A stretch of DNA of 64,000 bases. It comes from Marinilactibacillus sp042660675 (lineage in GTDB: Bacteria > Bacillota > Bacilli > Lactobacillales > Carnobacteriaceae_A). Positions 23,773 through 32,791 of the stretch are shown here, piece by piece. The first letter of the stretch is position 1. Each line of letters opens with the position of its first letter. The stretch is from the NCBI RefSeq assembly GCF_042660675.1, contig NZ_JBHSUL010000023.1:1-64000 (forward strand), in the 5' to 3' direction. The translations under genes were made by a program, and so were the position numbers. Below the pieces are notes generated by a model that saw only the letters and a program-made list of their open reading frames with translations, made no database searches and was not told where the DNA came from.

Positions 23773-24726
23773 TTATATTTTCTTAACGACCATAGAATCA
23801 AGTGTTTCCTTTAAATAGGTTGCTAATTCTAGCATCGCAAATTTCTGAGCTTTTCTTTCAGCATCTGGATTGTAATTTGTGTTTGTATTCACGTCATAAG
23901 TGTAGAGTTTGCCACTACGGTCTCTAATAAATTCAATTGCTGCAACTTGTATATGACTTTGTAACAGAAACTGCCGATAAGTTTCGATTTCCGTATCCGT
24001 CAGCAAGGATTCTTTGATTTCAAACTTTGGGGACGGCTCTTCTTGGTTCATTTCAGATTGTTCTGTTCCCGGTATTTGACAGTTATCTGCCGGGCAGAGT
24101 TCGAATCCATCATTAGAATCGACTTCAACGGTGTAGAAAAAAGTTTCTCCAATAAATTCAGCGCGTACAATACTACCGGTATCTGACTGGATATATTGTT
24201 GGATCAGACTGATCCCATCAACGGAGTCTTCAAATTCCGGTCCATTAACGTAGCCGTTTAATTCCTCCATCGTATAGATTAGTTTTACACCGAGTCCTTT
24301 GCCAGCCCGGTTATGTTTAATAATAAAGGGCCATTCGTTTAATGTTTCTGCCGCTTTCAAAATATGCTCTTTTCCGACCGCTCCAATGGTTTTAGGCGTT
24401 TCGATACCCGCGTTGTTCAAAGCAAGGTATTGTTTTAATTTACTGACTTCCAGTTCGATCGCATGAGTCCCGTTAATCACTTTACGTCCATGTGCTTCCA
24501 GCCAACCTAAGACATGATCCGTTAACTCTGGTGCGAAGCGGTGGTCTCGAGTATGTGAAGAAGCGCTCATTCGATTGTAGAAAACACCTTCTGGTGGTAC
24601 TGTTGAAAGGTCTACTAATCCCTCTGAAAGATCCCATTCTTCATAAGGAACTGCTAGCTCTTCTAGCCGTTCAATTAAATGTTTTGTCCAGTCCATATTC
24701 TCGTGCAAAATATATACCTTACTCAT
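23773..24726 (-). CDS. ATP-grasp ligase, RimK-like
   Basis: 317 residues. The ATP-grasp core shows WPFIIKHNRAGKGLGVKLI (ATP-binding Lys and glycine loop), LIQQYI and a late YTYDVNTNTNYN that supplies Mg-binding residues. The N-terminal 100 residues (KVYILHENMDWT, VFYNRMSASSHTR) resemble RimK/GshB-like amino-acid ligases. It should join a carboxylate to an amine using ATP; the substrate is unknown. The start follows AAGGGGAG; 11 extra upstream codons lack support. It is separated from the racemase gene by a strong terminator, so it forms its own unit with the TraX-like gene. A link to the ATP-grasp/Mur-ligase/racemase operon upstream is possible. Confidence 0.8.
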   Translation of the reverse strand: MSKVYILHENMDWTKHLIERLEELAVPYEEWDLSEGLVDLSTVPPEGVFYNRMSASSHTRDHRFAPELTDHVLGWLEAHGRKVINGTHAIELEVSKLKQYLALNNAGIETPKTIGAVGKEHILKAAETLNEWPFIIKHNRAGKGLGVKLIYTMEELNGYVNGPEFEDSVDGISLIQQYIQSDTGSIVRAEFIGETFFYTVEVDSNDGFELCPADNCQIPGTEQSEMNQEEPSPKFEIKESLLTDTEIETYRQFLLQSHIQVAAIEFIRDRSGKLYTYDVNTNTNYNPDAERKAQKFAMLELATYLKETLDSMVVKKI

Positions 24727-24860
24727 CGTTTCTCCCCTTACTACTTTAAATTTCTCCATTGAATACTCTCCATCATACTATGATTCACATCTCTATTCTA
24801 TCTTCTAATCTTTTTGTGATATAAATGAAATGTTTGAAGCTTGTCAGCTGGCAGTAGATA

Positions 24861-24905
24861 AAAAGACAGATTTTTTACTGAGCATACAGTAAAAAATCTG
24901 TCTTT
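24861..24905 (-). terminator. Terminator after the racemase gene
   Basis: Minus strand hairpin with a 19-bp near-perfect stem (AAAGACAGATTTTTTACTG and its complement) followed by TTTTT. The stem overlaps the stop codon of the racemase gene. Confidence 0.92.
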
Positions 24906-25605
24906 AATTTTTAGAATTTGTTAGGCTTTGTGCCAAGACTTGCATAGGATCAATCAGTGGAATTTCAACGTCTTCTTGTTTTAAGGCTAGTTCAATTTCT
25001 GTACAGCCCGATATGATCACGTCTACTCCAGCATCAATCAACTCCAAAGCCGCTTCTTGAAGCAAACATTTAGGTACAATGCCTGTATTCCCTTGTTTAA
25101 TGCCTTCTGCCCCGTAAATAGCTTCCATCACTTTACTTTCCTGCGACTGTTCACTTGGATAGCAAATATCAAAAGGGAGATTTTTTTGAAAGAGACCCAT
25201 TTTACGTGTGCCGGTTGTGCATAGTATACCGACTTTTCTGACGTTGAAGCCATCTGTTTTCAAATACTGTTCGAGCGCTTCAAACACATTAGCAATCGGG
25301 GTTTTGACTTCTTTTTGAACTTCGGCTAAAAAGTAATTGGAAGTAATACAAGGCACAGCAATAACGTCCGCACCAGCCCTTTCGACATTTTTAGCCGTTT
25401 CAATCAGTGCTGGTAAGGGACTTTCTCCCTGACCAAGAATCGCTTTCGTTCTATCTGGAATTTTTGGGTTGTTGTCAATGACAATCCGGTAATGATCCTG
25501 ATCTTTTTTTGCCTCAGTGGATCGAATCAGTTTATAGAAAAAACTAGCCGTTGCTTCCGGACCCATTCCGCCGACAACACCAATCACTTTCTGGTGGTGA
25601 TTCAC
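24904..25605 (-). CDS. Aspartate/glutamate racemase family protein
   Basis: 233 residues of the Asp/Glu racemase superfamily (cofactor-independent, two-cysteine mechanism). The N terminus has VGGMGPEATASFFYKLI. The catalytic cysteines are Cys86 in VPCITSN and Cys201 in SGCTEIEL, so both are present. It probably interconverts L- and D-Asp or Glu, or is a broad-specificity RacX-type enzyme; the substrate cannot be read from sequence. Its ATGA start overlaps the stop of the Mur-ligase gene, so it is translationally coupled as the third gene of a ligase operon. A terminator follows at once. Confidence 0.88.
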   Translation of the reverse strand: MNHHQKVIGVVGGMGPEATASFFYKLIRSTEAKKDQDHYRIVIDNNPKIPDRTKAILGQGESPLPALIETAKNVERAGADVIAVPCITSNYFLAEVQKEVKTPIANVFEALEQYLKTDGFNVRKVGILCTTGTRKMGLFQKNLPFDICYPSEQSQESKVMEAIYGAEGIKQGNTGIVPKCLLQEAALELIDAGVDVIISGCTEIELALKQEDVEIPLIDPMQVLAQSLTNSKN

Positions 25606-27179
25606 TTTACATCATCCTCAGTTAAAAATGATTCATCTATACCCGCTACTCTATCTTCAAGTGGTGCTAAAATCTTTTCAGCATTCAGCGATGGATTCAT
25701 TTCAACAAGTTGATTCAAAATATATTTTGCGCCAAAGTCCATTCCTTGAGCACCCCCGATAACAATCAAGTCTCCTGGCTCTACTTGATCCAAACTCGAT
25801 TGAAGGGCATCTGGCATTTCGTGGTGCAATTCTACTTCTACACCCACAGCTTTCATTGTTTTCTCAAAAGCTGCCAGTTCCTCAGGTGTAACAACGTCTT
25901 TTTCTGTAACGTGAGACTCACTTAAAGAAACAATCACTTTTTTCAGTCCTAGCTCCGGCACCCATTTCGCTAGCGTCTCCGCATTCTCAAGATTCGTTGT
26001 AACGCCGCGGCTTCCACGAATAGCGTAGACGAGGTGTAAGTTGTTATAATCCATTTTAGTTAATGTTTCCAGCGTGACATTAATATTTCCTGCATTTGCA
26101 AAATGATCATCTACGATTTTGAATTCTTCCTCATAAATGAACTGGAATCTTCTTTCTACACCTTTGAAATTTTTGATTCCTGACTGGATGGTTTCAATTG
26201 AAATCCCGCTGATCAATCCGATAGCGATCGCCGTTAAGGCGTTATAGACAGAATGATATCCTGCCACGGATAGGCTAATATCAAAACGCGCTTTTTCTAC
26301 TTGGTTTCCATCAACTGTCATAAATGGACGTTTAATTTCGACAGTGAAGGTACCACGACCTGTAGATAGATCGATATTAGAACAATGCAGATGCCCCTCT
26401 TCACTTTCTATACCATAAGTGACGGTAGAAGCTTTCGTTTCATCCACTAGCGCCGCTGAATACGGATCATCTAGATTTAAAACAGCAAACTCTTTTTCTG
26501 TTGCTTCTCTGATCAGACTTGCTTTCGCATTATAATATTCTTCAAATGATCCGTGAAGATCAATATGTTCTCTACTGATATTGTTTAAAGCAACGATATT
26601 AAAGTCTACACTACCTACACGAGCCAAGTCCAAGGCTGAAGAAGACACTTCCATTGTGACATGAGAAATCTCTTCGTCTCTCATTCTTGCAAAATATTCA
26701 TGTAAATCCAATGATTCAGGAGTCGTCAACACACTCGGAATTAAAGTATCTCCAAATTTGACCATGACGGTTCCCATCAGTCCTGTCTTCCATTTATTTT
26801 CTTCTAGTATGGCATTCGTCATGAAAGAAGTAGATGTTTTACCATTTGTTGCCGTTATACCAATGAGATTCAGATCTTTAGAAGGGTGTCCATAGTACTG
26901 ATCTCCTAAAGCCGCAAGTGCCTGACGTGAATCTTCAACCAAGTACTGTGCTACAGTGAGTCCCGGAATAAACTCTTCTACTACAAGAGCCGTTGCGCCT
27001 TGTTCAACTGCCTGTTTGGCATATTGATGTCCATCCGTTTTATATCCTCTTATACAAACAAATAACGTATCCTGTTTGACCTTACCTGAATGGTAAGCTA
27101 CTTCAGAAATCATTTGTTCTTTATGATCTTTGGATTCTTTTACTTTTATCGCGTCAAGTAATTCTGCTATTTGAATCAT
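25602..27179 (-). CDS. Divergent Mur-ligase (MurE-like) family protein
   Basis: 525 residues with the three-domain Mur ligase layout. The P loop is TATNGKTS (109-116) in place of the usual TGTNGKT. EVSSSALDLARV and NISREHIDLHGSFEEYYNAKASL correspond to MurE substrate and carbamoyl-lysine regions. The C-terminal domain lacks the DNPR/DNPA motif that fixes the third amino acid in true MurE, and the usual DYAHTP is replaced by DDHFANAG. It is therefore likely a MurE paralogue that adds an unknown amino acid to an unknown acceptor. It sits between an ATP-grasp ligase gene (34 bases upstream) and the racemase gene (4-base overlap). Confidence 0.82.
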   Translation of the reverse strand: MIQIAELLDAIKVKESKDHKEQMISEVAYHSGKVKQDTLFVCIRGYKTDGHQYAKQAVEQGATALVVEEFIPGLTVAQYLVEDSRQALAALGDQYYGHPSKDLNLIGITATNGKTSTSFMTNAILEENKWKTGLMGTVMVKFGDTLIPSVLTTPESLDLHEYFARMRDEEISHVTMEVSSSALDLARVGSVDFNIVALNNISREHIDLHGSFEEYYNAKASLIREATEKEFAVLNLDDPYSAALVDETKASTVTYGIESEEGHLHCSNIDLSTGRGTFTVEIKRPFMTVDGNQVEKARFDISLSVAGYHSVYNALTAIAIGLISGISIETIQSGIKNFKGVERRFQFIYEEEFKIVDDHFANAGNINVTLETLTKMDYNNLHLVYAIRGSRGVTTNLENAETLAKWVPELGLKKVIVSLSESHVTEKDVVTPEELAAFEKTMKAVGVEVELHHEMPDALQSSLDQVEPGDLIVIGGAQGMDFGAKYILNQLVEMNPSLNAEKILAPLEDRVAGIDESFLTEDDVK

Positions 27180-27213
27180 TAGTCGTTTCTCCTTTATCGA
27201 TTAACCTTTTGAT

Positions 27214-28410
27214 TTAACCGTTTCTTCTGGTCACTTTTCCAGCCACTCGTTTGACAAATTTACCGATGAACTGGATCCCCGGTTGAGGATCATCTTTTGC
27301 CCATACTGCACCTGTCTTGTTCGCTTTATAAGACTTGAGGATCTGACTCCAGGTTAAATCTCCGGCTTTAACATAAGCTCTTGAGGCATGTAGGTCTTCA
27401 TACATATAATGGAATACTTGCCCTGTATCCTCTTTAATGACCCTAGTACCAATTGGCTGACCTGTTAATTCTTTGTAAGCAATCAACGGCATGTTTAGCC
27501 CAACGTCCGCAATCATTTGATTAAAGTTTGTTGTCCGAACATTGATCTCGATCAGATAATACTCACCTGTATTAGCATCTTTTTTAAATTCAATTTCGGC
27601 AAATCCTTTGTAACCAATCGCTTCAAGGAAAGGTGCACCAATATCAAATAGTTCAGGAACATAGCGCTGTTTCGTATAGACAGATGCACCAAAATGAATG
27701 GGATACTGACGATGTTTTTGGGCAGTCATCCAGTGTGTCACTTCAGAATGCTGGTTCAAGTATGCGTCAAATGTATACATGTGATCATCGAACCCCTGAA
27801 CCAGTTGCTGTACAACAACTTCAATATCTGCATCCGCTGCTTTTTTTAAAGCGTCTTCTAATTCTGTGCGGTTTTGCACTTTGAATAGTTTTCTACGAAA
27901 TTTCGCTACAAATTTTGTGGAATCTGCTGGTTTAACGAGACATGGATAACCCAGTTCTGCTTCAACTGTTTCAATTAAATCTGAACGCGATGTCTGAATA
28001 GATTTTGGCATTCTAACGTTATGCTGCTCTGCTATTTCGTAAAGATCATCTTTGTCGATCAGTTTTGTCCATAAGCCTTTTTCTTTTTGTGTAATTAAAT
28101 AATACTCACTTAGTTCATCTAAATAGGCATCGATAAATTCAACATAAGGATCTGCTGTTGGATACAAGACAGGTTTCTTATCCTGTTTTTTAGCATATTC
28201 TATTAAAAAATCTTTTAATGCTTCTGGTTCTTCTTTGTAATTTGGTCCAATCAATTCTTCTGATAAATATTTTGAATGAAGTCCATAGGCACCATCTCTT
28301 TTATACTCTACGGCTACGACTGGTATGCCTACGCGACCAAGGCAACGAATGATACTTAATCCTATATAATAATTTGCGCCGAGTACGACTGCTTTATGCT
28401 GTTCTGTCAT
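27214..28410 (-). CDS. ATP-grasp carboxylate-amine ligase
   Basis: 398 residues of the ATP-grasp superfamily. The N-terminal domain starts KAVVLGANYYIGLSIIRCLGR; the ATP-grasp core includes YPCLVKPADSTKF, VVVQQLVQGFDDHMY and the Mg-binding EIEFKKD...YYLIEINVRTTNFN. The layout resembles D-aspartate ligases (Aslfm type), which attach D-Asp to the peptidoglycan precursor in enterococci and lactobacilli and sit beside an aspartate racemase, as here. That function is an inference. AAGGAA precedes the ATG. First gene of the operon with the Mur ligase and racemase; upstream lies a TATAAT box with a weak -35 and a leader of about 130 bases. Confidence 0.82.
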   Translation of the reverse strand: MTEQHKAVVLGANYYIGLSIIRCLGRVGIPVVAVEYKRDGAYGLHSKYLSEELIGPNYKEEPEALKDFLIEYAKKQDKKPVLYPTADPYVEFIDAYLDELSEYYLITQKEKGLWTKLIDKDDLYEIAEQHNVRMPKSIQTSRSDLIETVEAELGYPCLVKPADSTKFVAKFRRKLFKVQNRTELEDALKKAADADIEVVVQQLVQGFDDHMYTFDAYLNQHSEVTHWMTAQKHRQYPIHFGASVYTKQRYVPELFDIGAPFLEAIGYKGFAEIEFKKDANTGEYYLIEINVRTTNFNQMIADVGLNMPLIAYKELTGQPIGTRVIKEDTGQVFHYMYEDLHASRAYVKAGDLTWSQILKSYKANKTGAVWAKDDPQPGIQFIGKFVKRVAGKVTRRNG

Positions 28411-28628
28411 TTTAAATTCCTTCTCTTTCTCTTATGAGCGTTCGTCTTTTATAATTATTTGTGCATCGTTCTCCTATGAACAATCTAGAGAACTTTAAGT
28501 TTCTATTCACTGATAACTGGGATCGACACACGTCCACTTATTATACATCATATTGTATGTTTTTTGTAGAATTACCAGTTGTTTAACTGAATTGAAATCT
28601 TAAAATTGACTTAAGCTATTCCCAATCA

Positions 28629-29969
28629 CTAACAGCAAAGTTGGTAGATGGCTTCAGCATAGATTTCCATTGCAAGATAGAACTCACTTAAGATGATGCC
28701 TTCATTTTCCTGATGAGCCAGACTGGGGCTTCCAGGGAAGTGTGCACCAAACGCGACCATGTTAGGCATTGACCTTGCGTAGGTCGCGCCACCAGAAGTT
28801 AATGGTTCTTGCATGTCGCCTGTTTTATCTCTGTATATCGTCATCAATGTTTCTACGAGCGGGCTGTCTTTTGGCACGTATAGAGACGGTAAAGCATCAT
28901 ACATCTGATAAATCAGTCCGTATTGGCTGGTAACTTCTTCTAGTATCTTCGCTAAATCTTCCTGATTGTAAGAAACAGGTATTCTCATATCGACCATGAC
29001 TTCTGATACTTGCTCGCTGATTTTTAACGACGCCACATTGAAGGTCAACTCTCCTGTCATCTCATCTTCAATTTCTCCAAAAATACGATATCCGTTTGTT
29101 TCCTGACCAACTTTTTCAGCAATAAAAGACAACATCGGATGCGACTGAAGTGTCGCCAAACCTTCTACCAATCGTGTAATCGCATTGGCTCCTTCAAAAG
29201 CTGTACTGGCATGAACGGCTTTTCCATAAACAACGGTCTGTTCTTCAGTCTGTTCGTAAGAAAATCCTTGCTGTCTTAGTTCTTCTGCCAGCTTCGCTTG
29301 TTGTTCTCCACTATACGCCGCTACAGCAGGTACCACATTTAATGCACCCGAACAATCTAGCTCGAACTTTTCAGATCCAGGACCTGTTAGTTTGAATTGT
29401 AGCAAGCCTTTTTCAGCGTAGGTTAGCGGGAAAGCACTATCTGGGACGAAGCCCATATCCGGCATTTTTTCATGCTGTTTATAAGCTTCCATACATCTCC
29501 ATAGGTTTTCTTCATCTGTACCGAAGACAAACCTGATTTTACGATTAAATGAAAGGCCAGCATCAACCAATGCTTTGAAGGCATAGAGTGCTGAGATGGT
29601 TGGTCCTTTATCATCTTGCGTCCCTCTTCCATAAAGAACGCCTTCTTTTTCTGTAGCCGTAAAAGGATCTTTTTCCCATTTTGCACGGTCGCCCTCAGGT
29701 ACAACATCTAAGTGACACAAAATCCCCACCGTCTCTTCCCCATCACCATAATCTGCGTAACCATAATAGCCGTTTGGATCACAAAAGGTCTCCATACCTA
29801 GCGTCTTGCATAAACTCAGTGCTTCTTTTAGAACCTGGTGAACGCCTTCTCCAAAAGGTTTTCCCGCTTTGCTTGAATCTGCCGGCTCTAAGTAAGATGG
29901 AATGTTGACAAGTGTTTTTAGTGCAATGAGACTTTCTTTTTTTATTTGGTCTGTAATATACTCAGTCAT
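28629..29969 (-). CDS. pepV: M20 dipeptidase PepV
   Basis: Cytoplasmic zinc dipeptidase (M20A, PepV/Sapep group), 446 residues. Metal and catalytic motifs are CHLDVVPEGD (first His/Asp), LYGRGTQDDKGP (bridging Asp, general region) and GTDEENLWRCM (catalytic Glu-Glu). The large lid domain occupies the middle of the protein. The C terminus contains the conserved SGGATYARSMPNMVAFG and HQENE. It releases amino acids from a broad range of dipeptides, including those starting with beta-Ala or D-Ala in some members. Monocistronic: an inverted repeat at 29993-30020 lies just before its start. Confidence 0.92.
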   Translation of the reverse strand: MTEYITDQIKKESLIALKTLVNIPSYLEPADSSKAGKPFGEGVHQVLKEALSLCKTLGMETFCDPNGYYGYADYGDGEETVGILCHLDVVPEGDRAKWEKDPFTATEKEGVLYGRGTQDDKGPTISALYAFKALVDAGLSFNRKIRFVFGTDEENLWRCMEAYKQHEKMPDMGFVPDSAFPLTYAEKGLLQFKLTGPGSEKFELDCSGALNVVPAVAAYSGEQQAKLAEELRQQGFSYEQTEEQTVVYGKAVHASTAFEGANAITRLVEGLATLQSHPMLSFIAEKVGQETNGYRIFGEIEDEMTGELTFNVASLKISEQVSEVMVDMRIPVSYNQEDLAKILEEVTSQYGLIYQMYDALPSLYVPKDSPLVETLMTIYRDKTGDMQEPLTSGGATYARSMPNMVAFGAHFPGSPSLAHQENEGIILSEFYLAMEIYAEAIYQLCC

Positions 29970-29992
29970 GTAGGTGCTCCCTATTCTTTATT

Positions 29993-30020
29993 GAGTGAAT
30001 GAGGTACGATTCATTCACTC
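29993..30020. repeat. Inverted repeat upstream of pepV
   Basis: GAGTGAATGA (29993-30002) and TCATTCACTC (30011-30020) are perfect 10-bp arms with an 8-base centre, 24 bases before the pepV start codon. It could be an operator or an mRNA 5' hairpin. Confidence 0.5.
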
Positions 30021-30074
30021 TTATTAGTTAAGTTCACGTTACTAGATTATGTAAAAAAGTCAAGCAAACGTATA

Positions 30075-30113
30075 AAACTCTACTCCTGATCAAAGGAATA
30101 GAGCTTTTTTTTT
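30075..30113. terminator. Terminator after the lipoprotein gene
   Basis: Hairpin CTCTATTCCT / AGGAGTAGAG with a 6-base loop (one G-T pair). The minus strand continues with TTTT and the plus strand with nine T residues, so it can work in both directions; the user in this window is the leftward lipoprotein gene. Confidence 0.75.
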
Positions 30114-30116
30114 ATG

Positions 30117-30650
30117 CTATGACTCGTCTGCTGCTTCTTTTCTAGCTTCTTCAAGCCATTTCTGACTCAATATTTCTGGAATATAACGTTCCGCTGAATA
30201 AAATCGACCCTCGTCATCTTTTAAACGTTTGATTGATTCATTGAGTGTTTGAAATTCAAACACTTTACCCTCTGTATAGACTGAATACCGCTCGTCTTCA
30301 TATTGAATATTTTCCACAACGTACATTGTCTCTTCATCGCTCGTATCATCTGCGACAGACCAGACTGTCACCTCAAGTTCTTCTCCAATTTGGATAAACT
30401 GATACCTATAAGGCATTCCTATAGTCATATTATTTGTTGTCAAAATGACATTCTCAAAATCTTCTATTTGTCCTGTAAAAGTTAGATTGCGCTGTTGTTC
30501 TTCGTAAGCTGACTGTTTCTTACCATATCGTTCTCTAACTGCCTGATCGTACGAGGTATCGTTTTCAGTGCTATTATCTCCTGACTCACCATTCAAAGCA
30601 CATCCCGATAGTAGCGATGCACTCAATAGTATAGCTACTAGGTATTTCAT
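30117..30650 (-). CDS. Putative lipoprotein, 177 residues
   Basis: Not recognised beyond being a lipoprotein: a short signal peptide ends in lipobox LSGC (Cys at about residue 17). The mature part is acidic, probably beta-rich (FTGQIEDFENVILTTNNMTIG..., VENIQYEDERYSVY) and carries no enzyme motif. The start is the second ATG of the frame because AGGAGG touches the first. It directly follows the ABC permease gene (22 bases), so it is probably the fourth gene of the ABC operon and might be an extracellular partner or immunity-type component. Confidence 0.75.
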   Translation of the reverse strand: MKYLVAILLSASLLSGCALNGESGDNSTENDTSYDQAVRERYGKKQSAYEEQQRNLTFTGQIEDFENVILTTNNMTIGMPYRYQFIQIGEELEVTVWSVADDTSDEETMYVVENIQYEDERYSVYTEGKVFEFQTLNESIKRLKDDEGRFYSAERYIPEILSQKWLEEARKEAADES

Positions 30651-30672
30651 ACTCATCCTCCTTTAAACGCTA

Positions 30673-31848
30673 TTAAGTGATTCGAAAATATCTAAATCGC
30701 GTAAGTACAAAAATCAACAGTTCAATCACTAACCAAGTAGCACTTAACGATAAAACACCACTTAGAAAGGTTAGATCCAAGGCATTGTACAGATGGTTAT
30801 GGTACCCAATCAGTACCGATCCTATTGAAAAAAAAGTAGATGGTAAAAGGCCTATAGAACTAAAGTAGCCGATCCCTCTCGAATAATAGAGGGTTTCAGA
30901 AAAAATAACAGAAATACCTAAGACTAGATTGAGCATCTCCTGTTTAAACATTAAGCTTAATAGGGTAATCCCTCGGTTGAACAGTAGTGCACACAGAATA
31001 AATAAAGTTAGCGCCTGTCCTATCCAAATCCCCATCGGATACAGTACAAAAAAGCCACCGTCTAAGTTGAATCCATACATCGGAACAGGAATCGACAAAG
31101 CACCCATTCCATACCTCGGCATGATTGTCAAAACAAGTGCCAGAGTAGCTGCAATAATTGTTACAGTAACTCCCATCAATACTACTACTGTTTTCACCCA
31201 TAATACTTTCACAAAAGATAGTGGTATAGCGTTGACGATTGTAAAATGACCTTTGTTCTTAGTAATGCTATCTACACTGAATAAAACTACTAATCCAAGC
31301 AGAATAAAGGGCAGCTCCCCTACTAATAGTCTTTGAATTGTCTGCAAAACCGTCCTTTCTTCTATCACTGCAGGGGTAATATGCTTGGATTTCATATTGA
31401 TATAACCTTTATACCGACTATTTTTATACCCTACCCAGAAACGCTCTTCTTCTTGAGGATATCGCTCTCCAAAACTAAAATAGTTTGGATCAATTGACTG
31501 ACCGTAACGAGCAAGACGAATCTGACTCTGTACATTCATTGTCTGCGATAAGTAAGTAGGCCAGTCTTGCTCTTCTAATGCGTTCAGTTGTGTTTGACTC
31601 ACTTCGATAATATTCTGCGCACTTGCAAGCGTCCTAGGTCTGTCCGTTCCATATGTATCGATCAGGTAACGCTGTTCTTCTATTCGCTGAGTGATGGCTT
31701 CTTCGTCCGCAAATGTTTCGACTGGTGTATAGTCAGGCGCTACAAATAGTCCATAGTAAAGTGCTCCAAAGAAAAACAGTAGGAAAAGTAGCTGATTTTT
31801 AAGATTTCGACTAAACCTTTTCCATTCAAGTATAAACTGTGCGTACAT
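30673..31848 (-). CDS. ABC-2 type permease (second)
   Basis: 391 residues with one N-terminal membrane segment (about 18-36), a large outside loop of about 130 residues, and five further segments in the C-terminal half. This is the ABC-2 export permease layout. It is a paralogue, by topology, of the permease at 32792-33931, the two flanking one ATPase gene. The likely complex is two different permeases with a dimer of the ATPase. The substrate is unknown. Ten bases separate it from the ATPase gene. Confidence 0.82.
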   Translation of the reverse strand: MYAQFILEWKRFSRNLKNQLLFLLFFFGALYYGLFVAPDYTPVETFADEEAITQRIEEQRYLIDTYGTDRPRTLASAQNIIEVSQTQLNALEEQDWPTYLSQTMNVQSQIRLARYGQSIDPNYFSFGERYPQEEERFWVGYKNSRYKGYINMKSKHITPAVIEERTVLQTIQRLLVGELPFILLGLVVLFSVDSITKNKGHFTIVNAIPLSFVKVLWVKTVVVLMGVTVTIIAATLALVLTIMPRYGMGALSIPVPMYGFNLDGGFFVLYPMGIWIGQALTLFILCALLFNRGITLLSLMFKQEMLNLVLGISVIFSETLYYSRGIGYFSSIGLLPSTFFSIGSVLIGYHNHLYNALDLTFLSGVLSLSATWLVIELLIFVLTRFRYFRIT

Positions 31849-31858
31849 AATCTTCTCC

Positions 31859-32761
31859 CTATTGTTCTTGATGATAGAACTCGCTATACCATTCTGAAGT
31901 TCCGATTTTACCGATAGTCAAATCAGTATAACCTCGCTCGTAAAAGAAACTCGTCCATTCCCCAACTTCTTGGGCTGTCAGCGTTTGAACCGGTATACAA
32001 ACGAGTCTTCCCGCAATATACTTGGCTTCTTCAGGTAGTTGATCCTCGTCTGTCATTGCGACAAATATCTTTTCTGGTACCGTTACTTTAATATGTATTC
32101 CATCTTTATCCCCAGTATCTCTTTTTTCGAGAACAATCTTTCCATCTTTCAAAAATAAAATACTATCTGCATACAAATCAAGGTTCTCAAGCAAATGAGA
32201 TGCAATCAGAATGATTTTATTTTTCTCTTTTAGTTCGATTAATATTTTCGTCAATAATTGAACATTATCAGGATCTAATCCATTCATTACCTCATCCATC
32301 AACATTACTTGTGTATCCGCAGCTAGCACCATCGCAAAGCAAAGTCGTTGGCGCATACCTAAAGAATAGGTCTTAACTGGTCTTTTGACATAGTGGCTCA
32401 TTTCCAATCTTTGAACAATCTCTTGTACTTCTTTGTCAGACCGTCTCCATAAAAGCGCATAATAAGCAATATGTTCCAAACCGGTTAATTCTTGATAGAG
32501 GTCATCTATTTCTGGTAAAAAGGCAATTTCTTTTCTCATTTTAATTTCCTTTTTTTTCGTACTATAATCTAATTGTCCATCCATAATTATTTGCCCGCTG
32601 TCTGGTTTTAAAAAATTCATAACAATATGAAGCAAGGTCGATTTACCGGTGCCATTAGGAGCTACCAATCCAATAATTTCCCCTTTTTGAATGGTTAAGG
32701 AAACGTCATCTAAAATCACTTGATCTCTAAAAGCTTTACTAATTTTTTTGATTTGAAGCAT
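31859..32761 (-). CDS. ABC transporter ATPase
   Basis: 300 residues; ATPase with Walker A GLVAPNGTGKST (note Ala-Pro instead of the common Gly/Glu-Pro-Asn-Gly-Ala), signature YSLGMRQRL and Walker B TQVMLMDEVMNGLDPD, in which the catalytic Glu is kept. The last 80 residues form an extra domain, as in CcmA/drug-export ATPases. AAGGAGGGG stands before the ATG. It lies between two permease genes. Export of a peptide, lipid or drug is the usual role of this type; nothing here identifies the substrate. Confidence 0.88.
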   Translation of the reverse strand: MLQIKKISKAFRDQVILDDVSLTIQKGEIIGLVAPNGTGKSTLLHIVMNFLKPDSGQIIMDGQLDYSTKKKEIKMRKEIAFLPEIDDLYQELTGLEHIAYYALLWRRSDKEVQEIVQRLEMSHYVKRPVKTYSLGMRQRLCFAMVLAADTQVMLMDEVMNGLDPDNVQLLTKILIELKEKNKIILIASHLLENLDLYADSILFLKDGKIVLEKRDTGDKDGIHIKVTVPEKIFVAMTDEDQLPEEAKYIAGRLVCIPVQTLTAQEVGEWTSFFYERGYTDLTIGKIGTSEWYSEFYHQEQ

Positions 32762-32791
32762 ATGTTACCCCTCCTTTTGGTAGATTTCGTA

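Noticed and set aside
29423..29707. 94-codon frame inside pepV on the same strand
   Set aside because: Overlaps a certain gene in another frame and shows no family resemblance.
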